34,509 nucleotides of DNA from Oscillospiraceae bacterium (GTDB lineage: Bacteria; Bacillota; Clostridia; Oscillospirales; Oscillospiraceae), in contig JAFRDQ010000095.1 of NCBI GenBank assembly GCA_017411225.1, positions 1 to 34,509 of the forward strand, given 5' to 3'. The first letter of the stretch is position 1. Every line of letters starts with the position of its first letter. The notes beneath the pieces were generated by a model that made no database searches, was not told where the DNA came from, and saw only the letters and a program-made list of their open reading frames with translations. Shown here in pieces: positions 1-8,454 of this stretch. The translations under genes were made by a program, and so were the position numbers.

Positions 1-1
1 C

Positions 2-1504
2 ATGAACGCCGCCAACATCCTAAAGCCCGCCCTCTCGCGCGGCGAGATTCAGGTCATCGGCGCGACGACCTTCACCGAATACCGCAAGCACATTGAAAAG
101 GACGCCGCGCTCGAGCGCCGCTTCCAGCCCGTGACGGTCTCGGAGCCGTCTCTCTCGGACAGCGTGGAGATCCTCAAGGGCATCCGCAAATATTACGAGG
201 ACTTCCACCAGGTGGAGATCACGGACGAGATGTGCGAGGCCGCCGTGCGCCTGAGCGAGCGGTATATCACCGACCGCTATCTGCCCGACAAGGCCATCGA
301 CCTCATCGACGAGGCCTGCTCGGACGTGAACCTCAAAAACGCAAACCTCGTGCGCATCGAGGAGATTGAAAAAGAGCTCGCGGACTACGACCGCGAGCGC
401 GAGCTGCTCCTGCAGGACCCGGAGAACGAAGATTACGCGAGACTCGCCGAGCTGCGCAGCCGCTCCCTGCTCTTAAACGACGAGCTCGAGGCGCTCGAGG
501 CCCTCGGCCGCCCGAAGCTGACGCAGGAGAACCTCGCGCGCATCATCGAGCTCTGGACGAAAATCCCCGCGGCGAGCATCCGCGAGGACGAGTTTGAGCG
601 CCTCGCGCAGCTGGGCGACCGCCTGCGCGCACACATCGTCGGTCAGGACGAGGCGGTGGACGCCGTCTGCGCCGCGATCCGCCGCAGCCGCGTCGGTCTG
701 CAGGCCAAGCGCAAGCCCGTGAGCTTCATCTTCGTGGGCGGCACCGGCGTCGGCAAGACGGAGCTGGTCAAGCGCCTCGCCGCCGACCTCTTCGACGCGC
801 CGGAGAGCCTGATCCGGCTCGACATGTCCGAATTCATGGAGAAGTTCTCCGTCTCGCGCATCATCGGCTCGCCCCCGGGCTACGTCGGCTACGACGAGGC
901 CGGGCAGCTGACCGAGAAGATCCTCCGCCGCCCCTACTCCGTCGTGCTCTTCGACGAGATCGAGACGGCGCACCCGGACGTGATGAACATCCTCCTGCAG
1001 ATTCTCGACGACGGGCGCATCACGGACGCGCAGGGCCGCACCGTGAACTTTGAAAACACCGTCATCATCATGACGACGAACGCCGGCAGCAACACGAAAA
1101 CCGGCGCGGTCGGCTTCGGCATGAGCGCGAACGACCAGACGAAGGAGCGCGTGATGAAGGCGCTGAACGACTTCCTGCGCCCGGAATTCATCAACCGCGT
1201 GGACGAGATCGTCTACTTTAATAAGCTCACGGAAGAGAATTTCCGCGGCATCGCGGCGCTGATGCTCACCGAGCTCCAGGAGACCATGGCCGCGCGCGGC
1301 ATGGCGCTCACATGGGATGAGGACGTCATTTCCGCGCTCGTGAAAAAGAGCTTCAGCGAGACCTACGGCGCGCGCAATCTGCGCCGCACGATCCAGAAGG
1401 ACATTGAGGACGCCGTGGCCGAGGCCGTGGTGACGCGCCGCGCAAAGAGCGCCGCCGTCACGCTCACGGCGCCGAACGGCGAGATTGAGATCACGCTCGA
1501 CTGA
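2..1504 (+). CDS. clpC: ClpC-type AAA+ unfoldase, C-terminal part (5' end outside window)
   Basis: This is the last 500 residues of a two-domain Hsp100/Clp ATPase that unfolds proteins, normally for ClpP. The fragment opens inside the first AAA+ module (NILKPALSRGEIQVIGATT, then the EYRKHIEKD and LERRFQPV segments), so the ATG at position 2 is almost certainly internal. A short linker follows (about residues 118-195), too short for the long coiled-coil M domain of ClpB, hence ClpC-type. The second AAA+ module has Walker A GGTGVGKT (246-253; most relatives have GPTGVGKT), pore-loop GYVG (293-296), Walker B VVLFDE (314-319), and the C-terminal small domain with SETYGARNLRRTIQ. The gene ends 13 nt before the next start and is probably co-transcribed with it. 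ClpA/ClpE are less likely alternatives. Confidence 0.9.
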   Translation: MNAANILKPALSRGEIQVIGATTFTEYRKHIEKDAALERRFQPVTVSEPSLSDSVEILKGIRKYYEDFHQVEITDEMCEAAVRLSERYITDRYLPDKAIDLIDEACSDVNLKNANLVRIEEIEKELADYDRERELLLQDPENEDYARLAELRSRSLLLNDELEALEALGRPKLTQENLARIIELWTKIPAASIREDEFERLAQLGDRLRAHIVGQDEAVDAVCAAIRRSRVGLQAKRKPVSFIFVGGTGVGKTELVKRLAADLFDAPESLIRLDMSEFMEKFSVSRIIGSPPGYVGYDEAGQLTEKILRRPYSVVLFDEIETAHPDVMNILLQILDDGRITDAQGRTVNFENTVIIMTTNAGSNTKTGAVGFGMSANDQTKERVMKALNDFLRPEFINRVDEIVYFNKLTEENFRGIAALMLTELQETMAARGMALTWDEDVISALVKKSFSETYGARNLRRTIQKDIEDAVAEAVVTRRAKSAAVTLTAPNGEIEITLD

Positions 1505-1517
1505 GAAAGGAGTCTCC

Positions 1518-2528
1518 ATGCATCGACAGGACCGTTATCGCGGCTGCCTCGTCGGCGGCGGCGCGGGCGACGCGCTCGGCTATGCCGTGGAGTTTCTGGG
1601 CGAGGAGGCCATCTTCGGCCGCTATGGCGAGGAGGGCATCCGCGCCTTCCGGCTCGTGGACGGCATCGCTCAGATCTCGGACGACACGCAGATGACGCTC
1701 TTCACCGCGGCGGGACTGCTCCTGCCGGGAGAGGACAAGGTGCAGAACGTCTGGGAGTGCTACAATGAGTGGTATGTGACGCAGTTTCACGCCTTCGGCG
1801 CGGCGGGAAAAAATCTCTCCGGGCTGATGGGCGTTCAGGCGCTCTGGGCGCCGCGCGCGCCGGGGCGGACGTGCCTCGCCGCGATCTCCGGCGGCAAGCC
1901 GGGCAGCCCCTCGCACCCGATCAACCACTCCAAGGGCTGCGGCGGCGTGATGCGCGCCGCGCCCGCCGGACTCATCAGCCCGGAAAACCCCATGAACGCC
2001 GCGATCCTCGGCGCGAAGACCAGCGCGCTGACGCACTGCCACGATCTCGGCTGGCTGCCCGGCGCGATGCTGGGCCACATGGTCGCCCAGCTCGTCTCGG
2101 TCGAAAACCTCCCGATCGAAAAGGCGGCGCGCAAGGCGCTCTTTGCGCTGACGTATGAATATGCCCACGCGCCGGATCTGCGCGTATTCCTCGACCTGAT
2201 GGAGCGGGCAATCGAGCTGGCGCACGCGGACGCGCCGGAGCTCGACGCGATCCACACCCTCGGCGAGGGTTGGGTCGGCGACGAGGCGATGGCCATCGCG
2301 CTCTATTGCGCGATCCGGCACGAGAATGATTTTGCCGCCGGCATCATCGCCGCCGTGAACCACAAGGGCGACAGCGATTCCACCGGCGCGATCGCGGGAA
2401 ACCTCCTCGGCGCGAAGCTGGGGTATGAGGCGATTCCCGACGAATTCAAAGACAAGCTGGAGCTGCGCGAGCTGCTCCTTTCCATGGCGGACAGGCTCTA
2501 TGAGCAGACAGGAGGAGATTTGACATGA
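1518..2528 (+). CDS. ADP-ribosylglycohydrolase family protein (DraG/ARH-like)
   Basis: A 336-residue member of the ADP-ribosylglycohydrolase family, whose members remove ADP-ribose from protein side chains or related conjugates using two metal ions. The sequence shows the family's metal-binding signatures: GCLVGGGAGDALG near the N-terminus, SDDTQM (54-59), and HKGDSDSTGAIAGNLLGA (from 282) carrying the paired aspartates. The start at 1518 is preceded by AGAAAGGAG; an in-frame ATG at 1485 lies inside the upstream gene and is not used. Its stop overlaps the start of the macrodomain gene (ATGA), so the two are translationally coupled and probably act together on ADP-ribose. The exact substrate cannot be read from the sequence. 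Confidence 0.9.
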   Translation: MHRQDRYRGCLVGGGAGDALGYAVEFLGEEAIFGRYGEEGIRAFRLVDGIAQISDDTQMTLFTAAGLLLPGEDKVQNVWECYNEWYVTQFHAFGAAGKNLSGLMGVQALWAPRAPGRTCLAAISGGKPGSPSHPINHSKGCGGVMRAAPAGLISPENPMNAAILGAKTSALTHCHDLGWLPGAMLGHMVAQLVSVENLPIEKAARKALFALTYEYAHAPDLRVFLDLMERAIELAHADAPELDAIHTLGEGWVGDEAMAIALYCAIRHENDFAAGIIAAVNHKGDSDSTGAIAGNLLGAKLGYEAIPDEFKDKLELRELLLSMADRLYEQTGGDLT

Positions 2529-3040
2529 ACAAGAACCGCATTGAGGTCATTCAGGGCGACATCACGAAGTCCGAGGTGGACGCGATCGTGAACGCCGCGA
2601 ACACTTCGCTGCTCGGCGGCGGCGGCGTCGACGGCGCAATCCATATGGCGGCAGGCTCCGCGCTGCTGGCCGAGTGCCGCACCTTAAACGGCTGCCCCAC
2701 GGGCGAGGCGAAGATCACGCGCGGCTATCGTCTGCCGGCAAAGCACGTGATCCACACGCCCGGCCCGCGCTGGCGCGACGGCGAGCACGGCGAGCCGGAG
2801 CTGCTGGCGAGCTGCTACCGCAACTGCCTGCGCGTGGCGGCGGAGAACCACTGCGCGACGGTGGACTTCCCCAGCATCAGCACGGGCGTCTACCACTTCC
2901 CGCTCGAGCAGGCGGCCGAGATCGCCATCCGCACGATCGCGGAGACCCTCGAGCACTACAGCTCCATCCGCCGTGTGCGCATGGTCTGCTTCGACGCGAG
3001 AACCCAGAAGGCTTACGAAAAGGCGCTCGAGGCGCTGTAA
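2525..3040 (+). CDS. Macrodomain protein, YmdB/O-acetyl-ADP-ribose deacetylase-like
   Basis: A 171-residue single-domain macro protein. It has the ADP-ribose-binding motifs of the YmdB/MacroD class: VIQGDITKSEVDAIVNAAN (9-26) and GGGGVDGAIH (31-40), followed by CPTGEAKITRGYRLP and the FPSISTGVYHFP loop. Family members hydrolyse O-acetyl-ADP-ribose or remove mono-ADP-ribose from acidic residues. The start overlaps the stop of the ADP-ribosylglycohydrolase by ATGA and has AGGAGG upstream at about 2511-2516. The pairing with a DraG-like hydrolase suggests a small ADP-ribose reversal module. Which ester or conjugate is cleaved is not determinable here. Confidence 0.93.
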   Translation: MNKNRIEVIQGDITKSEVDAIVNAANTSLLGGGGVDGAIHMAAGSALLAECRTLNGCPTGEAKITRGYRLPAKHVIHTPGPRWRDGEHGEPELLASCYRNCLRVAAENHCATVDFPSISTGVYHFPLEQAAEIAIRTIAETLEHYSSIRRVRMVCFDARTQKAYEKALEAL

Positions 3041-3052
3041 GGAGGCAACCCG

Positions 3053-3643
3053 ATGGACAGAGAGAGAATCGACGGCATCACCCTGCGCTATAACGCCCCC
3101 GTAACGCTCACGTTCGCGCTTTTGAGCCTGCTGGCGCTGGCGCTCAATGAACTGACCGACGGCTGGACGACGCAGAACCTCTTTTGCTTTTATAAATCCG
3201 CGCTCTCGGACTATCTGACCTATCCGCGCGCGGTGCTGCATGTGCTCGGAAACACGAGTCTCACGACCTGCACCGGCAACATCATCGTCATGCTCGTCGT
3301 CGGCCCCACGGCCGAGGAGCGCTTCGGCAGCGCGAAGGTCTTCTTCGCCGTGCTGCTCACGGCGATTGCAGGCGCGGCGATCATGTGGTTCCTCTTTCCG
3401 GATGCCACGATCATGGGCGCGAGCGGCGTGCTGTTCTGCATGATGATGCTCGCCTCCTTTGCGAGCATGCGCGGCGGCGCGATCCCGATCACGCTGATCC
3501 TCGTGATCATCCTCTATCTCGGCAGCGAGGTGCTGCAGGCCGTCACCGGCGCGGCGGGACTGCAGGAGCTGACGCACATCGCCGGCGGCGTGGTGGGTCT
3601 GCTGTTGGGCTTCGCTTTCAGCCGCGGCGCGGCGGACGAATGA
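3053..3643 (+). CDS. Rhomboid-family intramembrane serine protease-like protein
   Basis: A 196-residue polytopic membrane protein with about six hydrophobic segments. Rhomboid landmarks are visible: GPTAEERFG (84-92) after the second segment, GASG with candidate nucleophile Ser124, and THIAGG with candidate catalytic His175 in the last segment. Asn76 (CTGN) would match the conserved oxyanion Asn, but the His usually four residues before it appears to be Thr72; His63 and Asn67 form another HxxxN a turn earlier, so this alignment needs checking. Ribosome binding site GGAGG lies 8 nt before the ATG. The stop overlaps the start of the DUF523 gene (ATGA). Its substrate is unknown. Confidence 0.78.
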   Translation: MDRERIDGITLRYNAPVTLTFALLSLLALALNELTDGWTTQNLFCFYKSALSDYLTYPRAVLHVLGNTSLTTCTGNIIVMLVVGPTAEERFGSAKVFFAVLLTAIAGAAIMWFLFPDATIMGASGVLFCMMMLASFASMRGGAIPITLILVIILYLGSEVLQAVTGAAGLQELTHIAGGVVGLLLGFAFSRGAADE

Positions 3644-4080
3644 GAAAGCTGCTCATCAGCCGCTGTCTGCTCGGCGATCCCTGCCGCTATGACGCCAAGT
3701 CCAAGCCGCTCCCGGCAGAAACACTGGACGCGCTGCGCTCTCGGTATGCGCTGGTCCCGGTCTGCCCGGAGGTGCTCGGCGGTCTTCCGACCCCGCGCAC
3801 GCCCTCCGAGCGGCGGGGCGATCGCGTCGTGATGAAATCCGGCGCGGACGTGACGGCGGAATACCGCCGCGGCGCTTCAGCGGCGCTCCGCCTCGCGCAG
3901 GAAAACAACGTCTGCGCCGCTGTCTTAAAAGAGCGCAGCCCCTCCTGCGGGAAGGGCAAAATCTACGACGGCACCTTCACCGGAACGCTGGAAGAAGGCA
4001 ACGGCGTGACGGCGGAGCGGCTGCTGGACGCCGGATTCACCGTTTACGGTGAATCCGAGATTGAAAAACTATGCGAATGA
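3640..4080 (+). CDS. DUF523 family protein
   Basis: A 146-residue protein matching DUF523 by its characteristic blocks: SRCLLGDPCRYD near the N-terminus, CPEVLGGLPTPRTPSE in the middle, then LKERSPSCGKGKIYDGTF and a C-terminal GNGVTAERLLDAGFTVYGE. The conserved cysteines (Cys9, Cys15, the CPE cysteine and SPSC) hint at a metal or redox role, but the family has no established biochemical function that I can state. The start overlaps the upstream stop, so it is the last gene of the 1518-4080 operon. Its TGA stop lies within the first bases of the heptad-repeat hairpin that follows. Confidence 0.88.
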   Translation: MRKLLISRCLLGDPCRYDAKSKPLPAETLDALRSRYALVPVCPEVLGGLPTPRTPSERRGDRVVMKSGADVTAEYRRGASAALRLAQENNVCAAVLKERSPSCGKGKIYDGTFTGTLEEGNGVTAERLLDAGFTVYGESEIEKLCE

Positions 4081-4150
4081 GGAATTAGGAATTAGGAATT
4101 AGGAATTATGGTACAAGCCATTCCTAATTCCTAATTCCTCATTCCTAATT
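4076..4150. repeat. Heptad inverted repeat, copy 1
   Basis: Two 31-nt arms (4076-4106 and 4120-4150) flank a 13-nt loop. Each arm is built from 7-nt units GAATTAG/GAATGAG; the arms pair except at two T/G unit variants. It contains the stop codon of the DUF523 gene and ends 15 nt before the mnmG start. In RNA it would form a very long hairpin. Confidence 0.9.
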
Positions 4151-4165
4151 GTTCCGGAGGAACCC

Positions 4166-6043
4166 ATGAGATACAACGCAGGAACTTGTGATATCGCCGT
4201 CATCGGCGCGGGACATGCCGGGATTGAGGCGGCTTTGGCCGCGGCGCGGCTGGGGCTCGACACGGTGTGCTTCACCGTGAATCTCGACGCCGTGGGCAAC
4301 ATGCCCTGCAAGCCCGCCATCGGCGGCACGGGCAAGGGGCATCTCGTGCGCGAGCTCGACGCGCTCGGCGGCGAGATGGCGAAGGCCGCGGACAAAGCCT
4401 GCATCCAATACCGGCTGCTCATCCGCGGCAAGGGCCCGGCGGTGCACTCCCTGCGCGCGCAGGCCGACCGGCGGCGCTATCAGGCCGTGATGAAGCACAT
4501 GCTCGAGACGCAAGCGAATCTCCGCGTCAAGCAGGCGGAGGTCGTCTCGGTTGAAACGGAGGACGGGCGCGTCTCCGCCGTCGTGACGGCGACGGGGGCG
4601 GTCTGGCGCTGCCGCGCCGCGATCCTCGCCACGGGCACGTATCTGCGCGGGCGCACGATCGTGGGCGAGGTGCTGCGCGATGAGGGCCCCGACGGCCTTG
4701 CAGCGGCCGGCCCGCTCGCGGACTGCTGCCGCGCGCTCGGACTCAATATGCGCCGGTTCAAAACCGGCACCCCGCCGCGCATTTTAAAGCGCACGGTGGA
4801 CTTCTCCAAAATGGAGATGCAGCCCGGGGACGAGGGGATCGAGGCGTTCTCCTTCTCGACGACCGCACCGGTGGAGAACCGCGCCGTCTGCTGGCTGACC
4901 TACACCAACGAGCGCACGCACGAGATCATCCGCGCAAATCTCGACCGCAGCCCGATCTACTCCCACGTGATCGAGGGCGTCGGCCCGCGCTACTGCCCCA
5001 GCATCGAGACGAAGATCATGACCTTCCCGGACAAGGCGCGCCACCAGCTCTTTTTGGAGCCGACGGGGCTCGAGACGGAGGAGCTCTATCTGCAGGGCTT
5101 TTCCTCATCGCTGCCCGAGGAGGTGCAGGTGCAGATGCTGCACACGATCCCCGGCCTCGAGCAGGCGGAGATGACCCGCTGCGCCTATGCGATCGAATAT
5201 GACTGCGTCGACCCGACGGAGCTCTGGCCGACGCTCGAGACAAAAAAAATCCCCGGCCTCTACGGCGCGGGGCAGTTCAACGGCTCCTCCGGCTATGAGG
5301 AGGCGGCGGTGCAGGGCTTCGTGGCGGGCGTGAACGCCGCGCGAAAGCTCCTCGGAAAAGACCCCATGATCCTCCGCCGCTCAGACGGGTATATCGGCAC
5401 GCTGATCGACGATCTCGTGACGAAGGGGACGAACGAGCCCTACCGCATCATGACCTCGCGCTCGGAATACCGTCTGCTGCACCGGCAGGACAACGCCGAC
5501 GAGCGCCTCGCCGCGATCGGGCGGGAGATCGGCCTCGTGAGCGAGGAGCAATTCGCCGCCGTGCAGGAGAAATACCGGCAGGTGGCCGAAGAGATGGCGC
5601 GGCTGGAAAAGACGCACATCGCGCCGACGGAGGCGCTCAATGAAATGCTCACCGCGCGCGGCACCGCGGCGGCGAAGACCGGCGTCTCGCTGGCCGATCT
5701 CCTGCGCCGCCCGCAGATCGGTTATGCCGATCTCGCGCCGTTTGACCCTGAGCGCCCGGCGCTTCCCCACGCCGTGACCGAACAGGCGGAGATCCGCCTG
5801 AAATACGCGGGCTACATCGACCGCCAGCTGCGGCAGGTGGAGGAGTTTCAGCGCCTGGAGGCGCGCCCGCTCCCGGACGGGCTGGATTTTGAATCCATCG
5901 CCTGCCTGCGCCTCGAGGCGCGGCAGAAGCTCCAGGCCATCCGCCCAAAAAACCTCGGCCAGGCCAGCCGGATCTCGGGCGTGAGTCCGGCAGACGTGGC
6001 GGCGTTGATGGTATTCTTAAAAATGGATCATGATACAAATTAA
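4166..6043 (+). CDS. mnmG: tRNA uridine-5-carboxymethylaminomethyl modification enzyme MnmG (GidA)
   Basis: A 625-residue FAD enzyme, full length for MnmG. With MnmE it installs the (carboxymethyl)aminomethyl group at C5 of the wobble uridine in certain tRNAs. Visible signatures are the N-terminal dinucleotide-binding motif [19 protein letters not shown] (about 12-30), [19 protein letters not shown] (45-63) with the conserved cysteine, RGLRG-like [28 protein letters not shown], and the C-terminal [17 protein letters not shown] block. The start is preceded by CCGGAGGAA. It is followed by mnmA, which thiolates the same nucleotide, with one heptad-repeat hairpin between them. Confidence 0.97.
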   Translation: MRYNAGTCDIAVIGAGHAGIEAALAAARLGLDTVCFTVNLDAVGNMPCKPAIGGTGKGHLVRELDALGGEMAKAADKACIQYRLLIRGKGPAVHSLRAQADRRRYQAVMKHMLETQANLRVKQAEVVSVETEDGRVSAVVTATGAVWRCRAAILATGTYLRGRTIVGEVLRDEGPDGLAAAGPLADCCRALGLNMRRFKTGTPPRILKRTVDFSKMEMQPGDEGIEAFSFSTTAPVENRAVCWLTYTNERTHEIIRANLDRSPIYSHVIEGVGPRYCPSIETKIMTFPDKARHQLFLEPTGLETEELYLQGFSSSLPEEVQVQMLHTIPGLEQAEMTRCAYAIEYDCVDPTELWPTLETKKIPGLYGAGQFNGSSGYEEAAVQGFVAGVNAARKLLGKDPMILRRSDGYIGTLIDDLVTKGTNEPYRIMTSRSEYRLLHRQDNADERLAAIGREIGLVSEEQFAAVQEKYRQVAEEMARLEKTHIAPTEALNEMLTARGTAAAKTGVSLADLLRRPQIGYADLAPFDPERPALPHAVTEQAEIRLKYAGYIDRQLRQVEEFQRLEARPLPDGLDFESIACLRLEARQKLQAIRPKNLGQASRISGVSPADVAALMVFLKMDHDTN

Positions 6044-6047
6044 TGCA

Positions 6048-6123
6048 AATTAGGAATTAGGAATGAGGAATGAGGAATGTCCGTTGATGGCAATTCCTAA
6101 TTCCGAATTCCTCATTCCTAATT
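6048..6123. repeat. Heptad inverted repeat, copy 2
   Basis: Arms 6048-6078 and 6093-6123 (31 nt each) of GAATTAG/GAATGAG units around a 14-nt loop containing GTCCGTTGATGG. The right arm carries a TTCCGAATT unit variant. It starts 5 nt after the mnmG stop and ends 12 nt before the mnmA start. Confidence 0.9.
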
Positions 6124-6135
6124 AAAGGAGTTCTT

Positions 6136-7134
6136 ATGGCACACGTAATATTGGGTCTCTCCGGCGGTGTGGACTCTGCTGTCTGCGCGGCGCTGTTAAA
6201 GCGCGCGGGGCATACCGTGACGGGGCTTTATCTGGAAAACGGCGTTTCGGACACGGGCGCGCGGGACGCCGCCGCCGTGGCGGAGACGCTCGGCGTGGCG
6301 CTGGATGTGCTCGACATTCGCAGCGATCTCGAGCAGAAGGTCTGCGCGCCGTTTGAGGCGGCCTACCGCGCCGGGCGCACGCCGAACCCCTGCATTCTCT
6401 GCAACCCGACCGTGAAGTTCAAGGCCCTGCTCGCGCACGCCGACCGCCTCGGCGCGGACTATATCGCCACCGGGCACTATGCCCGCACAAAAGACGGCGG
6501 GCTCTACAAGGGACACCCCTCGAACGACCAGAGCTATATGCTCTGCCGGCTCACGAGAGAGCAGGTGCAGCGCCTGCTGCTGCCGCTCGGGGCGTTTGAA
6601 AAGACGCAGGTGCGCGCAATGGCGGCCGACTTCGGCATCCCCGTGGCGAAAAAGCCGGACAGTATGGAGATCTGCTTCATCCCGGACAAGGACTACACTG
6701 GCTGGATGGCGCGGCGCGCGCCCCTGCCCGGGCCGGGCGACTTTGTGCTCCACGGCGAGGTGGTCGGCCGGCACGACGGCATCTGCCATTACACCGTCGG
6801 CCAGCGCCGCCCGGGGCTTATCAACGATCGGAAGGTGTATATCTCCCGCATTGACGCCAAGACGAACACGATTCAGCTCGACTACTGGGACGCGCTGTTT
6901 CACACCGAGGTGGCCGCCGAGCAGTTTAACTGGCTCATCGATCCGCCTGCGGGAGATCTTCGCGCGAGCGTGCGCGTGCGGCACCCGAAGTGGGAAAACC
7001 CGCCCTGCACCGCGCGCATCGACGGAGACCTCGTGCGCATCACCTGCGACGAGCCGGTGCGAGCCCCCGCGCCGGGCCAGAGCGCGGTGCTGTATGACAA
7101 CGACCGCGTCCTCGGCGGGGGATTTATCGTGTAA
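6136..7134 (+). CDS. mnmA: tRNA-specific 2-thiouridylase MnmA (TrmU)
   Basis: A 332-residue PP-loop ATPase that adenylates C2 of wobble U34 and replaces the oxygen with sulfur, giving s2U. The PP-loop SGGVDS sits at residues 9-14. The two catalytic cysteines are Cys89 in NPCILCNPTVKF and Cys180 in DSMEICFIPD. ATGHYAR and the C-terminal domain (HYTVGQRRPGL, then VRHP and PAPGQSAVLYD) complete the family pattern. It is slightly shorter than most MnmA proteins (about 360). Ribosome binding site AAAGGAG lies 5 nt before the ATG. No sulfur-donor cysteine desulfurase gene is adjacent. Confidence 0.97.
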   Translation: MAHVILGLSGGVDSAVCAALLKRAGHTVTGLYLENGVSDTGARDAAAVAETLGVALDVLDIRSDLEQKVCAPFEAAYRAGRTPNPCILCNPTVKFKALLAHADRLGADYIATGHYARTKDGGLYKGHPSNDQSYMLCRLTREQVQRLLLPLGAFEKTQVRAMAADFGIPVAKKPDSMEICFIPDKDYTGWMARRAPLPGPGDFVLHGEVVGRHDGICHYTVGQRRPGLINDRKVYISRIDAKTNTIQLDYWDALFHTEVAAEQFNWLIDPPAGDLRASVRVRHPKWENPPCTARIDGDLVRITCDEPVRAPAPGQSAVLYDNDRVLGGGFIV

Positions 7135-7154
7135 ATCCGTTGATGGATGGAGCC

Positions 7155-7293
7155 GTAGGGGAGGGGCTTGCCCCTCCCGGCGTTCCGGAAAAAACAAAAT
7201 GCAATGTGAGGCGAATTCGATCTTTCTGCGAATTCGCCTCACATTTCTGTTTGATCAATCCATCTGCACGGGAGGGGCAAGCCCCTCCCCTAC
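7155..7293. mobile_element. MITE-like nested palindromic element, copy 1
   Basis: A 139-bp element bounded by GTAGGGGAGGGGC... and its complement ...GCCCCTCCCCTAC. Each end is itself a palindrome (GGGAGGGGC-TT-GCCCCTCCC). In the centre (7204-7244) is a 41-nt palindrome with 16-nt arms ATGTGAGGCGAATTCG / CGAATTCGCCTCACAT and a 9-nt loop. No coding capacity and no obvious target-site duplication. It lies between the convergent mnmA and amidohydrolase genes, 20 and 5 nt from their stops, so it may also act as a bidirectional terminator. Confidence 0.85.
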
Positions 7294-7298
7294 AGCTT

Positions 7299-8444
7299 CT
7301 ATTTCAGCAACAGGCGCTTGAAAATCTCTGCGCCGTACAGCAGCGCTTCCTCATCGAAGTCAAACTGCAAAGCGTGGAGCGGGGCTCCTCCTTTTCCGCC
7401 CTCGATGCCGAGGAAGAAGAACACGCCCGGCACCTCGCGCTGGTATTCCGCGAAGTCCTCCGCCGCCATGGCGGGCTTGACGAGCACGGCGTCGTCCATC
7501 GAATCGAGCACGGTGTAGAGCTGCTCGACCATGGGGCGCGGGTTCGTGACGCAGGGGTAATAGACCATGCGCTCGATCTCAATGCGCGCGTCCGTCGCCA
7601 CCTCGAGGCCGTGGATCATGGCCCTCGCCTTGTGCACGAGCGTCTGAAACAGCTCGTCCGAGAACGTGCGGAGCGTGCCGAGGATGCGCACCTGCTCGGC
7701 AATGACGTTATGCGCCGTGCCGCCCTCGATGCGGCCGAGCGTCAAAAGCGCGTCCTGATGCGGGTCGACGCTGCGGGTGATGAGCGTCTGCAGCATCGTG
7801 ATCAGCTCCGCCGAGACGACGATCGCGTCGATGCCCATCTGCGGCGTGGAGGCATGGGCGCTGCGGCCGTGGACGGTGATCTGAAAATCGCTCGTCTGCG
7901 CCATCTGGTAGCCCCAGCGGACGCCGATTTTGCCCTTCGGCACGGTCGGCCAGAGGTGCAGGCCGTAAATGCGGTCGACCTTGGGGTTTTCGAGCGCCCC
8001 GTCGCCGATCATGCGGCGCGCGCCGCCCCAGCCCTCCTCGCCGGGCTGGAAGAGCAGGACGACGTTGACGCACACCTGATCGCGGTGCGCCGCGAGCCAC
8101 TGCGCGAGCAGGAGCAGCACGGTCATGTGGCCGTCGTGGCCGCAGCCGTGCATCTTCCCGGCGTGGCAGGAGACATAGTCCTTCCCCTCCGGCTCCGGGT
8201 TCGGCAGGGCGTCCATGTCCGCGCGAAAGGCGATCGTCTCGGCCGCGCCTTCTGCGAGGAAGACGGCCTTCGCGCCCGTGACGGCGAGCTTTTCGAGCCG
8301 GTCGGGGCGGCAGGCCTCGAGCGTCTGCCAGACAAGCGCCTGCGTTTCAAACAGCTGGAAGCCGAGCTCGGGGATGCGGTGCAGCGCCCGCCGCAGGCGC
8401 ACGGCCTCCGGCAGCAGGGCTTCAATCTCTTTGCTTAGTTTCAT
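7299..8444 (-). CDS. M20-family metal-dependent amidohydrolase/peptidase
   Basis: A 381-residue M20D-type enzyme of the group that includes N-acyl-amino-acid amidohydrolases, hippurate hydrolase-like and IAA-amino acid hydrolase-like proteins. Metal-site motifs are RADMDALP (74-81), HGCGHDGH (99-106), QPGEEG (133-138) and GLHLWP (161-166), with HGRSAHAS in the dimerisation lid domain and AMAAEDFAEY near the C-terminus. The start at 8444 follows GAGGAGAGATCT; longer in-frame starts overlap the upstream gene. No signal peptide, so cytosolic. It follows the DUF1643 gene by 10 nt and is likely co-transcribed. The substrate acyl group cannot be predicted. Confidence 0.93.
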   Translation of the reverse strand: MKLSKEIEALLPEAVRLRRALHRIPELGFQLFETQALVWQTLEACRPDRLEKLAVTGAKAVFLAEGAAETIAFRADMDALPNPEPEGKDYVSCHAGKMHGCGHDGHMTVLLLLAQWLAAHRDQVCVNVVLLFQPGEEGWGGARRMIGDGALENPKVDRIYGLHLWPTVPKGKIGVRWGYQMAQTSDFQITVHGRSAHASTPQMGIDAIVVSAELITMLQTLITRSVDPHQDALLTLGRIEGGTAHNVIAEQVRILGTLRTFSDELFQTLVHKARAMIHGLEVATDARIEIERMVYYPCVTNPRPMVEQLYTVLDSMDDAVLVKPAMAAEDFAEYQREVPGVFFFLGIEGGKGGAPLHALQFDFDEEALLYGAEIFKRLLLK

Positions 8445-8454
8445 AGATCTCTCC

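Noticed and set aside
1518..3040. ADP-ribosylglycohydrolase and macrodomain pair as a DarTG-like toxin-antitoxin system
   Set aside because: No ADP-ribosyltransferase toxin gene is adjacent; the neighbours are clpC, a rhomboid-like gene and DUF523.
7155..7293. Target-site duplications flanking the MITE-like elements
   Set aside because: Compared the flanks of all three copies; no convincing direct repeat of more than two bases is visible.
7140..8438. A 432-codon plus-strand frame from the first MITE copy through the amidohydrolase
   Set aside because: It reads the repeat and then the antisense of a well-conserved M20 gene; no ribosome binding site and no family match.
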